From Deltaproteobacteria bacterium (lineage in GTDB: Bacteria; Desulfobacterota; Desulfobacteria; Desulfobacterales; SURF-15), in NCBI GenBank assembly GCA_024644775.1, contig JAHEHB010000231.1, positions 1-8,480 on the forward strand: 8,480 nt of DNA, given 5' to 3'. Every line of letters starts with the position of its first letter. The stretch's first letter is position 1. The notes under the pieces are model-generated. The model was not told where the DNA came from. It searched no databases and worked only from the letters and a program-made list of their open reading frames with translations. Positions 1 through 5,503 of this stretch are shown here, in pieces. Position numbers and translations under genes: made by a program.

Positions 1-13
1 GTTGCCGGGGGAG

Positions 14-157
14 TCAAGGCCTAACCGGATTGCCGTTTCCGTTTTTGCCGCAAATGGATAGCGTGAGAAAAATAAGTATGACGGCCGCCGCAACGCCAAA
101 CGCACCGGTGGGGAATCCCGTCCCGGGAAACCTTAAAACTACCGATAACCCGGTCAT
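14..157 (-). CDS. possible 47-aa single-span membrane micro-protein (doubtful)
   Basis: A short reading frame runs from an ATG at 157 to a TGA at 14 and would encode 47 residues. Residues about 19-36 (GAFGVAAAVILIFLTLSI) form a hydrophobic span, followed by a polar tail rich in Gly and Asn (CGKNGNGNPVRP). An in-frame TGA seven codons upstream of the ATG rules out a longer N-terminus. There is no convincing Shine-Dalgarno sequence before the ATG, which is the main reason for doubt. It lies 38 bp downstream of the glycosidase-like gene on the same strand. I recognise no family. It could be a real small membrane protein, a decayed remnant, or chance, since GC-rich sequence readily gives Ala/Val/Gly-rich frames. 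Confidence 0.2.
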   Translation of the reverse strand: MTGLSVVLRFPGTGFPTGAFGVAAAVILIFLTLSICGKNGNGNPVRP

Positions 158-195
158 TTTCAGAGATCGACGGCTTCAGTCAGAAAGAGCTCCAA

Positions 196-1059
196 TCAAT
201 CTCCATCGAATCTGATTTGAGCGATTTCGACCCGTCCCCCGGCTTCCGGGGCACCTGGGAAACCACCCGGAGGACCGCTGACCCGAGCAATGTGCCATTG
301 GCCATTTGCGCTGACGAGTTCGGCAGCGTGCACGCCTTCCATCTCGCAGTCCCACATTTCTGTGCCGAATGCGAACCGATCCGGTGAATCGGCTCTAAAC
401 ACCGTTGTGACACACCGGTCATCCATATCTCGATTGCGGATAAACATCCAATAGCAATCGGCGGCATAAACGACAAATGGGCTCTGTAAATGCGAGTGTC
501 TGACTTCTCGCGAGGTGTCGACATGGGCAACCACCGGGTTGCCCCAATCCTCCAGATTTCGGGAACGCCGGAGCAGAATACAGCTCCTGCCGATGCCGTC
601 CACCTCTCGCCATTGGCAGTAGTACCAGTGATATATACCGTCAAATTCTTGAATGCATGCATCCCTGGCATCGTTTTCCTCGAACAGAACCCGGGGTTCG
701 TTGGGCCACCGGAAGGGATCGTTGGATTTGAGCAGAAGATTGGTCCCCATGGGTCTTCTCAGGAACATGAAACAGGTGTCGTGTCGGACAAAGACAAAGG
801 GCGCGTGTTTCTGGGGAGCGTCGTTTTGGGTCCTCCCTTTGGCCAAATCCTTGAGCAGTGGGGGATGGATCCGGTACGGGCCGTAGAGATCCCGACTGGA
901 GCAATGGAACAGGGATATCTCGCTGTCCCAGGTTCCGGTCCCCATGATCCCGATAACGTGCCAGCGGTTATCCGGCCCGTTGAAGATACAGAAGTCGTTC
1001 AAATGGTTTTCGGGGTACTCGACGATTCGGGTCCACGGCGATATCAGACTGGGTAACAT
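196..1059 (-). CDS. GH32/GH43-superfamily five-bladed beta-propeller glycoside hydrolase homologue
   Basis: This encodes 287 residues without a signal peptide or membrane span, so the protein is probably cytoplasmic. It reads as a five-bladed propeller of the GH32/43/68 (furanosidase/arabinanase/invertase) superfamily. Blade-like strand pairs recur: NDFCIFNGPDNRWHVIGI (21-38), APFVFVRHDTCFMFLR (86-101), a DGIYHWYYCQW strand (140-150), SPFVVYAADCYWMFI (193-207) and VHAAELVSANGQWHIA (243-258). Asp22 in 'ND' and Asp133 in 'RDAC' sit where the family nucleophile/base and transition-state Asp are expected. The third position, normally Glu in an ESPF/EC-type motif, appears to be Gln192 (LQSPF). At about 287 residues it is a single propeller without the C-terminal beta-sandwich of GH32 invertases. 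I chose the ATG at 1059 over a TTG 18 bp upstream because GAGGAAGG lies 5 nt before it. The gene is GC-rich (57-63% in sampled lines). The substrate cannot be named; a sugar-processing or sugar-binding role is inference from fold only. Confidence 0.72.
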   Translation of the reverse strand: MLPSLISPWTRIVEYPENHLNDFCIFNGPDNRWHVIGIMGTGTWDSEISLFHCSSRDLYGPYRIHPPLLKDLAKGRTQNDAPQKHAPFVFVRHDTCFMFLRRPMGTNLLLKSNDPFRWPNEPRVLFEENDARDACIQEFDGIYHWYYCQWREVDGIGRSCILLRRSRNLEDWGNPVVAHVDTSREVRHSHLQSPFVVYAADCYWMFIRNRDMDDRCVTTVFRADSPDRFAFGTEMWDCEMEGVHAAELVSANGQWHIARVSGPPGGFPGAPEAGGRVEIAQIRFDGD

Positions 1060-1064
1060 GATGG

Positions 1065-1072
1065 CCTTCCTC
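1065..1072 (-). promoter_or_regulatory. ribosome binding site that sets the glycosidase-like start
   Basis: GAGGAAGG sits 5 nt before the ATG at 1059. It lies inside the reading frame of the alternative upstream TTG (1077), which argues for the downstream ATG. Confidence 0.6.
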
Positions 1073-1105
1073 AGCAAATATATTGGGATGAATGTCAGAT
1101 ACTAT

Positions 1106-1672
1106 TTAGTGCTCGATCTTCTTTAAAATCACCGCCTTGCTAAACAGTACTTTCGGCCGTTCAATGTCTGCAAATCCGGCGTCTCTGGCTTTTCTAATCG
1201 TTACTTCAAACCCCTTTTTAGAGACATGAAATGGTGGCTCAACAATGAAAACTTGCCCGTTCGGTTTGATTATTGATTCCATCTCTATAAAAAATTCTTC
1301 TTGATTGGGTACTTCATGAACCATGTAGAAAGCGAGAACAAAATCAACATTCCATGGCACGCCTATCGTCTTCTCCTCGCATTTATGCAATGTGATACGT
1401 TCCTCAAGTTCTGTCCCCTGAATCTTGTTTCTTAGCTTCTGAAGCATCCCTTCCTGCAAATCAGAAGCGATAACTCGACCGGAGGCACCGACCATTTGAG
1501 CCATATCAATAGAGAAAAAGCCTGGACCACAACCCAGATCCAGGACTGTCATTCCTTTTTCAATATAAGGCCCCACTATCTTTTGCGGGTTTTGTAACCA
1601 TCTTCGAATTCTGTTATCGAGACTGCCTGCCCTTTCAACCGGGCAGACACGCTTGTTTCCACCACTCACCAT
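1106..1672 (-). CDS. class I SAM-dependent methyltransferase (UbiE/type 11-like)
   Basis: This encodes 188 residues of a soluble Rossmann-fold methyltransferase. Motif I is VLDLGCGPGFFS (43-54), the SAM-binding glycine loop. Asp71 (IASDLQ) is the acidic residue at the end of strand 2 that normally binds the ribose hydroxyls. VLAFYMVHEV (112-121) corresponds to motif IV, and IIKPNGQVFIVEP (134-146) to the strand after helix D. A short N-terminal segment with CPVERAGSLD (10-19) and LQNPQKI precedes the core. The start at 1672 is favoured by AAGGAG 6 nt upstream; earlier in-frame starts would run into the kinase gene. It begins 61 bp after the kinase stop, so it may be read through from that operon. 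Sampled composition is AT-richer (about 30-47% GC per line) than either neighbour, so it may have a separate history. The methyl acceptor (small molecule, quinone precursor, metalloid or other) is not predictable from the sequence. Confidence 0.85.
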   Translation of the reverse strand: MVSGGNKRVCPVERAGSLDNRIRRWLQNPQKIVGPYIEKGMTVLDLGCGPGFFSIDMAQMVGASGRVIASDLQEGMLQKLRNKIQGTELEERITLHKCEEKTIGVPWNVDFVLAFYMVHEVPNQEEFFIEMESIIKPNGQVFIVEPPFHVSKKGFEVTIRKARDAGFADIERPKVLFSKAVILKKIEH

Positions 1673-1678
1673 ACATTT

Positions 1679-1684
1679 CTCCTT
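1679..1684 (-). promoter_or_regulatory. ribosome binding site that sets the methyltransferase start
   Basis: AAGGAG with a 6-nt spacer precedes the ATG at 1672. It lies within the frame of any longer N-terminal extension and so supports the 188-residue product. Confidence 0.65.
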
Positions 1685-1695
1685 GATTAGGGTCA

Positions 1696-1713
1696 ACGAT
1701 CGCGCGCAATCGT
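1696..1713 (-). other. small hairpin between kinase and methyltransferase genes
   Basis: On the minus strand ACGATTG pairs with CGATCGT around a CGCG loop, giving seven pairs including one G-U. It lies in the 61-bp gap upstream of the methyltransferase ribosome binding site. No T-run follows, so it is not a typical Rho-independent terminator. It may be an mRNA stability or processing element, or chance. Confidence 0.2.
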
Positions 1714-1733
1714 CACCAGAGTTCGCCCTTATT

Positions 1734-3050
1734 TTATCCATTGTTTTGAAAATACAAAAAAACTGATGTTCCACGGCCAACCTCACTTTGAATCTCCATC
1801 CCGCCGCCGTGGGCTTCCATGATTTCCTTGCAGAGACTCAGTCCCAATCCATAACCGCCGGTCTTGCGCGAACGGGAGGCATCTACACGGTAAAAGGGTT
1901 CAAACACATATGATAATGCTTCTTCCGGGATACCGATTCCACGATCTTTTATTTCAATGACGACACGGCCGGCTTGCTTTTTTAAATAGATCTGAACAGC
2001 ACCCGCGGTCTCTTCCGAATACTTGATACTGTTTGAAATAACGTTTTTTAAAACGGTTTTTATTTTTCCAGGATCAATCCGCAGATTGACCCCAGCGGCA
2101 GTTTCCATAATTTCAACACCGGGCGGCCGTTCTCTAAAATCCGAAGCCACTTCATCGATGAGTGCTGCCATATCGACCGGTTTGAGATTCAGTGTGCCGG
2201 GCTCTTTAAACGATCGATAAGTCTCCAGAACATTTGAAACCATCTGCTCCATTTCTTTGATATCTTCCCGGATGCTCTCCTTTATTTTGCCCTCGTCCAT
2301 GAATTCCAGCGCCACCTTCATGCGGGTAATGGGTGAACGCAGTTCGTGGCTCACATCCAGTAGCAGCCGCTCTTTGGCATGCATCATCTTACCCACACGT
2401 TCAGTCATAGCATTAAATGATTCAGCCAAATCACGGAATTCGTGGGTACGGGTTAAAGGGACACGATAATCGAGATTGCCTGCGCCCACTTGATGTACCC
2501 CCTCATGAAGCCATCGTACGGGTCTGAGAATCCTTCGGATGGCAATGTAGGCCAGCACCAGCAGAACAGTCAAAAGGGTAAAAAACATCACTGCCATCCG
2601 ATTGATGCGGCCTTCGTCGGCAAAACGTCCGGTCAATTCAAAAGTAAATAGGCCCGCACCCCGATCGACCAACATAAAATACCGGCCATGGAATGTACCG
2701 ATCGAAAATCCCTGACCTTCATGCCGGATGTGCAAACGCGATGGTTCGATCTTCTCGACGATATCCAAAGTGGACCAGTTGGTGACAGGGCTCTCATATC
2801 GGATGGCGAGGCCGGTTTTTCCCGAGATTTCACGCGCGCGCTCCAGGCTGGGCGGTGTTCCGATATCGTTGATCAGATAGTCGGCATAAGTCGCCATATT
2901 CTCTTCAAACGCTTTCCCGACAAGATGACGATAGGCTACGAAAAAACCGACAATCAGAAGACTGACACAAAATCCCGCAATAACGATAGTAACAAGCAGC
3001 TTGGTAAAAACCGAATGAAAAATTCGTCTGACCCTGCGGGTGCGTTTCAT
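1734..3050 (-). CDS. sensor histidine kinase, CpxA/RstB type
   Basis: This encodes 438 residues of an inner-membrane two-component kinase. In order there is a TM helix at about 16-40, a roughly 110-residue periplasmic sensor region (about 41-150), TM2 at about 152-172, a HAMP linker at about 172-225, and a HisKA dimerisation domain with the H-box LDVSHELRSP (phospho-His235). The HATPase_c domain follows, with an N-box around NVISNSIKYS (336-345), G1 DRGIGIP (369-375), F-box FEPFYRVD (383-390) and G2 GGYGLGLSL (398-406). All catalytic motifs are intact and the length matches RstB/CpxA. I placed the start at 3050: its ATG overlaps the regulator stop as ATGA, with GGAG about 10 nt upstream, whereas a start at 3089 would overlap the regulator by over 40 nt. 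Translational coupling marks it as the partner of that regulator. The adjacent Spy/CpxP gene suggests an envelope or misfolded-protein signal; this is inference. Confidence 0.94.
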   Translation of the reverse strand: MKRTRRVRRIFHSVFTKLLVTIVIAGFCVSLLIVGFFVAYRHLVGKAFEENMATYADYLINDIGTPPSLERAREISGKTGLAIRYESPVTNWSTLDIVEKIEPSRLHIRHEGQGFSIGTFHGRYFMLVDRGAGLFTFELTGRFADEGRINRMAVMFFTLLTVLLVLAYIAIRRILRPVRWLHEGVHQVGAGNLDYRVPLTRTHEFRDLAESFNAMTERVGKMMHAKERLLLDVSHELRSPITRMKVALEFMDEGKIKESIREDIKEMEQMVSNVLETYRSFKEPGTLNLKPVDMAALIDEVASDFRERPPGVEIMETAAGVNLRIDPGKIKTVLKNVISNSIKYSEETAGAVQIYLKKQAGRVVIEIKDRGIGIPEEALSYVFEPFYRVDASRSRKTGGYGLGLSLCKEIMEAHGGGMEIQSEVGRGTSVFLYFQNNG

Positions 3051-3736
3051 TCGGTTGCGTCTCCTATGAAAACATACCCGGTTCCCCAAATGGTTTTAAT
3101 CAGGGCGGATCGTTTAGGATGGTCTTTCAGCTTTTGCCGCAACCGACTGATGGTTACGTCCACCGAGCGGTTAAAAGCATCGCTGTCTATTCCCCTGAGT
3201 TCCTGCAAAATCTGATCACGATCCAGTACCTGCCCGGGATGGCGCACCAGAAGCGCCAGTGCGGCAAACTCGTTCGTGGTCAATTCTATGGGTTCATCGC
3301 CCAGTTTGACGACCCGTCTGGCAAAATCGATGGTCAAAGGGCCGTAGGTTTGTGTTTGAAGTGATTCGCGTTTCTGGGTTCGTCGCAGCACCGACTTGAT
3401 GCGGGCCACCAGCTCCCTGGGCTCAAAGGGTTTGGGCAGATAGTCGTCTGCTCCCAATTCAAGACCCAGAACCCTGTCTGTCAACTCCCCCCTTGCTGTC
3501 AACATGATAATGGGAACGGCACTGGTCTGCCGGATCAACCGGCACACCTCAAATCCGTCTATTCCCGGCAACATCAAATCGAGAATCACCAAATCCGGCG
3601 AAGTTTGGCGTAACGTTTTCATTCCCTGTTCGGGGTGGGTAGCCCAAAGGACACGATACCCGAATTGACTTAAATGACTTTCGAGTAACTCATTGAGTTT
3701 TTTGTCGTCATCGATGATGAGAATGGTTACTTTCAT
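3047..3736 (-). CDS. OmpR/PhoB-family response regulator, RstA/CpxR-like
   Basis: This encodes 229 residues of a cytoplasmic DNA-binding regulator. The receiver domain (about 1-118) has the acidic pocket IIDDD (8-11), phospho-acceptor Asp53 (VILDLMLPGIDG), switch Thr80 (MLTAR) and Lys102 (PKPF). A winged-helix Trans_reg_C domain (about 130-227) follows, with ELTTNEFAALALL, the recognition-helix region FNRSVDVTISRLRQKL (188-203) and the wing IKTIWGTGYVF (213-223). The recognition region and the RGIDSDAFNRSVD stretch resemble RstA/CpxR-group regulators. Its stop overlaps the kinase start (ATGA), so the two are translated together. The gene begins 93 bp after the Spy/CpxP-like stop, with no visible terminator between. 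The ribosome site before its ATG is weak (GGGG), so expression may be modest. The phased GTAACAA repeats upstream of the chaperone gene are the obvious candidate binding site. Confidence 0.95.
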   Translation of the reverse strand: MKVTILIIDDDKKLNELLESHLSQFGYRVLWATHPEQGMKTLRQTSPDLVILDLMLPGIDGFEVCRLIRQTSAVPIIMLTARGELTDRVLGLELGADDYLPKPFEPRELVARIKSVLRRTQKRESLQTQTYGPLTIDFARRVVKLGDEPIELTTNEFAALALLVRHPGQVLDRDQILQELRGIDSDAFNRSVDVTISRLRQKLKDHPKRSALIKTIWGTGYVFIGDATE

Positions 3737-3829
3737 CAGCCCCGAAGGTGTGAATGGTGTAAGGTAGTCTGTCCCGAACTTTTCCGCTTCTTCCCTATAT
3801 CAGATTCTTTTTTCCCAGCCAAATCCAAT

Positions 3830-4300
3830 TTATCTATCTTTCCATCGAGGGTGAAACCTTCGATACCGCCCGTGATGTTTTTCCATCTCGGCAACGAGTT
3901 TTTCCCTTTGCTCGGGTGTCAGGGTTTTATGAAATTCCAAAAACCGTGATACCAAAAGGTCGTACATCTCATCGAATCTGCCCTTGGTATTGCTATACAT
4001 TAAATCTATCTTTTCCCGATCGATCTCCTGGTTGCGCAGCTCGCCTATCACTTCTTTTTTTGCTGCCGCATGCAGAGAGCGCATCTCCTGATGTTTGCCT
4101 CTCACCTCTTCAGCGATTTGCATCAACTGCTCTTTTTGTTCGGTGCTTAGCGCCAGTTCATCTGCAAACTTCTCCATCAAACAGCCAAAGAACCTACCAT
4201 TTCCGTGTGCAAAGCCGCTTCCGGGGTGAAAACCAACATACAAAAGCGCTCCGACCAGTACGACTGCCAAAATGCCAATTACGAATACCATCTTTTTCAT
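3830..4300 (-). CDS. Spy/CpxP-family periplasmic chaperone (LTxxQ motif protein)
   Basis: This encodes 156 residues with an N-terminal signal or anchor (MKKMVFVIGILAVVLVGALLYVG) and a possible signal peptidase cut after GSGFA (27-31), giving a periplasmic or inner-membrane-tethered product. The mature part is almost wholly helical and charged. It has the two family repeats LSTEQKEQL (51-59) and LTPEQREKL (127-135), the LTxxQ motifs of Spy, CpxP and ZraP relatives, and a basic His/Arg-rich tail (KHHGRYRRFHPRWK). It contains one Cys (Cys40) near the N-terminus. Known members bind unfolded periplasmic proteins and, for CpxP, restrain the sensor kinase; a similar feedback role on the downstream kinase is inference. 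The start at 4300 is set by AAGGAGGT just upstream, so an upstream frame to 4480 is not translated. It is the first gene of the chaperone-regulator-kinase operon. Confidence 0.88.
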   Translation of the reverse strand: MKKMVFVIGILAVVLVGALLYVGFHPGSGFAHGNGRFFGCLMEKFADELALSTEQKEQLMQIAEEVRGKHQEMRSLHAAAKKEVIGELRNQEIDREKIDLMYSNTKGRFDEMYDLLVSRFLEFHKTLTPEQREKLVAEMEKHHGRYRRFHPRWKDR

Positions 4301-4303
4301 GTT

Positions 4304-4311
4304 ACCTCCTT
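4304..4311 (-). promoter_or_regulatory. strong ribosome binding site of the Spy/CpxP-like gene
   Basis: AAGGAGGT is a near-perfect anti-16S match ending 3 nt before the ATG at 4300. It decides against any longer N-terminus and suggests high translation. Confidence 0.75.
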
Positions 4312-4393
4312 TAAATAGTGTTAATGATCGCTTTTGACCACCTCTCTTTGGCATAAAACTAATACACTTTACCGATGGATGCTTTTCTGGAAA

Positions 4394-4420
4394 GTAACAA
4401 GTTGTAACAAATTGTAACAA
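4394..4420 (-). promoter_or_regulatory. three GTAACAA repeats at 10-bp phase, probable response-regulator operator
   Basis: GTAACAA occurs exactly at 4394-4400, 4404-4410 and 4414-4420 (TTGTTAC on the minus strand), one helical turn apart. OmpR-family regulators bind head-to-tail to direct repeats of this spacing; the CpxR box is GTAAA-N5-GTAAA and the RstA box is TACATNTNGTTACA. The segment TGTAAC-AAAT-TGTA (4403-4416) matches the reverse complement of the RstA box at all but one fixed position. The repeats lie about 94-120 bp upstream of the chaperone start codon, a fitting activator position, and the regulator encoded two genes downstream is the natural ligand. The same bases can be read as overlapping TTGTAACAA palindromes, so another regulator is not excluded. 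Confidence 0.55.
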
Positions 4421-4425
4421 AGGAT

Positions 4426-4458
4426 TTTTTGATGTCGCGTTGCGTATTTTTGATTTCG
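4426..4458. repeat. imperfect 12-bp direct repeat with 21-bp period
   Basis: TTTTTGATGTCG (4426-4437) recurs as TTTTTGATTTCG (4447-4458), an 11/12 match two helical turns apart, right next to the GTAACAA cluster. It may be a second regulator site for either divergent operon. The T-rich half makes chance similarity possible. Confidence 0.25.
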
Positions 4459-4545
4459 TACAAAAGGGTGGTAATGACAAAATATGAATAAAACAAATTT
4501 CTTGACATGCTTGTTGGGCTATGGTTTGGGTTTTACCGTTAGCCT

Positions 4546-4574
4546 TTGTGACAATACCAATCGCTCAAAATAAT
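4546..4574 (+). promoter_or_regulatory. sigma70-like promoter for the aldolase-TTT operon
   Basis: A -35 of TTGTGA (4546-4551), a 17-bp spacer and a -10 of AATAAT (4569-4574) put the transcription start near 4581, about 33 nt before the aldolase ATG. The -10 matches consensus at five of six positions and the -35 at four of six. A consensus TTGACA at 4502-4507 lacks a usable -10 at 16-18 bp. Confidence 0.42.
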
Positions 4575-4603
4575 CGGCTCATAAAATGAAAACGTGTGTT
4601 TTC

Positions 4604-4610
4604 AGGAGGT
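4604..4610 (+). promoter_or_regulatory. ribosome binding site that sets the aldolase start
   Basis: AGGAGGT ends 3 nt before the ATG at 4614. It lies within the frame of an upstream GTG (4596), which it argues against. Confidence 0.65.
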
Positions 4611-4613
4611 GTT

Positions 4614-5435
4614 ATGCAAGAGGATAAAAATTTGAAAAAATTGAAAACAAATCTCGCCCAAGGCAAAATCGTTTATGGTCTCGCTATTAGCAGCCGGAGT
4701 CCGATTTATATTGAAATGGCCGGTTACATCGGATTTGATTATGTCTATATCGATACGCAGCATGTGCCGATCGGTAGTGACCTGGAACTTGAAAACCTGA
4801 TCCGGGCAGCCGATGTGAGCGGTATCGTCCCGGTTGTACGGGTAAAGGAAAATGAAGAATATTTTATCCGGTGCGCTCTGGAATCCGGGGCCAAAGGCAT
4901 TGTGATTCCCCGCGTCTCCTCAAAAGAAGAGGCGCAAAAAGCCGTGCAGGCGTGCCGTTTTCCATTGGCCGGGAAGCGACACGGTAATCCCCATGTACGT
5001 TCGGCTAAATGGGGCTGTGGTGATTTCGACTGGGATTCTTTTGTGAAGTTGAGCAATGAAGAGGTAATGGTCATCCCGCTGGTGGAGGATAAAGAAGGAA
5101 TTGACAATCTGGATGAAATATTATCTGTCGAAGGGATCGACGCCCTGTCATTCGGTCCCACCGACTATGCCCTCTCGCTGGGTTTAAACCTCAATTATGA
5201 CTATGATAACCCCATTATCGACGAGGCCTTCCAGAAATGCCTCGCTGCTGCAAAAGAGAAAAACATCCCCGTACTGGATACGTTTGCCCCGTTAACCCCT
5301 GAAAAATCCAAAGAAGTTGCGGCGATGGGCATGCGTTTTCAGCTTGTTGGTTCAGATAACGGCCTGGTGGCAAAAGCCCTTAAGGAAATAATGGATAATG
5401 TCATAACAAAATGCAGGGAGGATCAATTTACTTGA
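4614..5435 (+). CDS. HpcH/HpaI-family class II (metal-dependent) pyruvate aldolase
   Basis: This encodes 273 residues of a soluble TIM-barrel aldolase of the HpcH/HpaI/citrate-lyase-beta family; the usual HpaI length is 250-270. Compared with E. coli HpaI recalled from memory, the key positions align: Asp47 and catalytic His50 in YIDTQHVP (HpaI D42/H45), Arg76 in VVRV (R70), metal ligand Glu158 in PLVED (E149) and metal ligand Asp184 in FGPTDYALSLG (D175). GAKGIVIPRVSSKEEA (92-107) is the family strand-helix unit. Members cleave 4-hydroxy-2-oxo acids to pyruvate plus an aldehyde (HpaI, GarL, RhmA). Departures are Gln49 for the usual Glu before His50, and KRHGNP where HpaI has IRGVG. It lies 68 bp upstream of tctC on the same strand and is probably the first gene of that operon, suggesting action on the imported acid. 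The specific substrate is unknown. Confidence 0.88.
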   Translation: MQEDKNLKKLKTNLAQGKIVYGLAISSRSPIYIEMAGYIGFDYVYIDTQHVPIGSDLELENLIRAADVSGIVPVVRVKENEEYFIRCALESGAKGIVIPRVSSKEEAQKAVQACRFPLAGKRHGNPHVRSAKWGCGDFDWDSFVKLSNEEVMVIPLVEDKEGIDNLDEILSVEGIDALSFGPTDYALSLGLNLNYDYDNPIIDEAFQKCLAAAKEKNIPVLDTFAPLTPEKSKEVAAMGMRFQLVGSDNGLVAKALKEIMDNVITKCREDQFT

Positions 5436-5488
5436 TCTTTCAGGACGGAGGGAGTGTCATTTTTATTAACGTTAAGCATTTTTTAAAG

Positions 5489-5495
5489 AAAGGAG
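5489..5495 (+). promoter_or_regulatory. ribosome binding site of the tctC-like gene
   Basis: AAAGGAG with an 8-nt spacer precedes the ATG at 5504. This start gives a proper signal peptide, while an in-frame ATG at 5411 would overlap the aldolase and bury the signal. Confidence 0.65.
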
Positions 5496-5503
5496 TATTG
5501 GCC

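Larger units (their letters stand above)
4301..4613. other. 313-bp divergent intergenic region
   Basis: This is the only sizeable non-coding stretch, between the leftward chaperone operon and the rightward aldolase-transporter operon. It holds ribosome sites at both ends, the GTAACAA triple repeat, a second direct repeat with 21-bp phasing, and a plus-strand promoter close to the aldolase. No sigma70 promoter with two good hexamers could be picked for the leftward operon, which would fit activator-dependent transcription. I see no small RNA gene, riboswitch or terminator in it. Confidence 0.6.

Noticed and set aside
30..215. 61-codon plus-strand frame with TTG start
   Set aside because: There is no Shine-Dalgarno sequence, the composition is Pro/Asn-rich, it overlaps the end of the glycosidase-like gene, and there is no family match.
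180..671. 163-codon minus-strand frame
   Set aside because: It is an out-of-frame overlap of the glycosidase-like gene, with a non-domain-like Arg/Ser/Pro-rich translation.
490..1056. 188-codon plus-strand open frame
   Set aside because: It lies wholly antisense to the glycosidase-like gene, has no ribosome site and no recognisable domain; the minus-strand product has clear propeller motifs.
2688..3215. 175-codon plus-strand frame
   Set aside because: It is antisense to the kinase and regulator genes, whose domain motifs are intact.
4394..4420. CRISPR-like or IS-derived repeat
   Set aside because: The units are 7 bp with 3-bp spacers, far too short for CRISPR, and no inverted ends or transposase are present; the spacing fits a protein-binding site.
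4301..4480. 60-residue N-terminal extension of the Spy/CpxP-like protein
   Set aside because: It would bury the signal peptide, and a near-perfect ribosome site directly precedes the ATG at 4300.
4502..4507. Consensus -35 hexamer TTGACA
   Set aside because: No acceptable -10 lies 16-18 bp downstream; the TTGTGA/AATAAT pair closer to the gene is better.
5454..5486. 10-residue leader peptide (GTG start after GGAGGGA) before tctC
   Set aside because: The spacing to the GTG is too short, and there is no run of regulatory codons or alternative hairpins to suggest attenuation.
5411..5503. 31-residue N-terminal extension of the binding protein
   Set aside because: It overlaps the aldolase gene and displaces the signal peptide; AAAGGAG marks the ATG at 5504.
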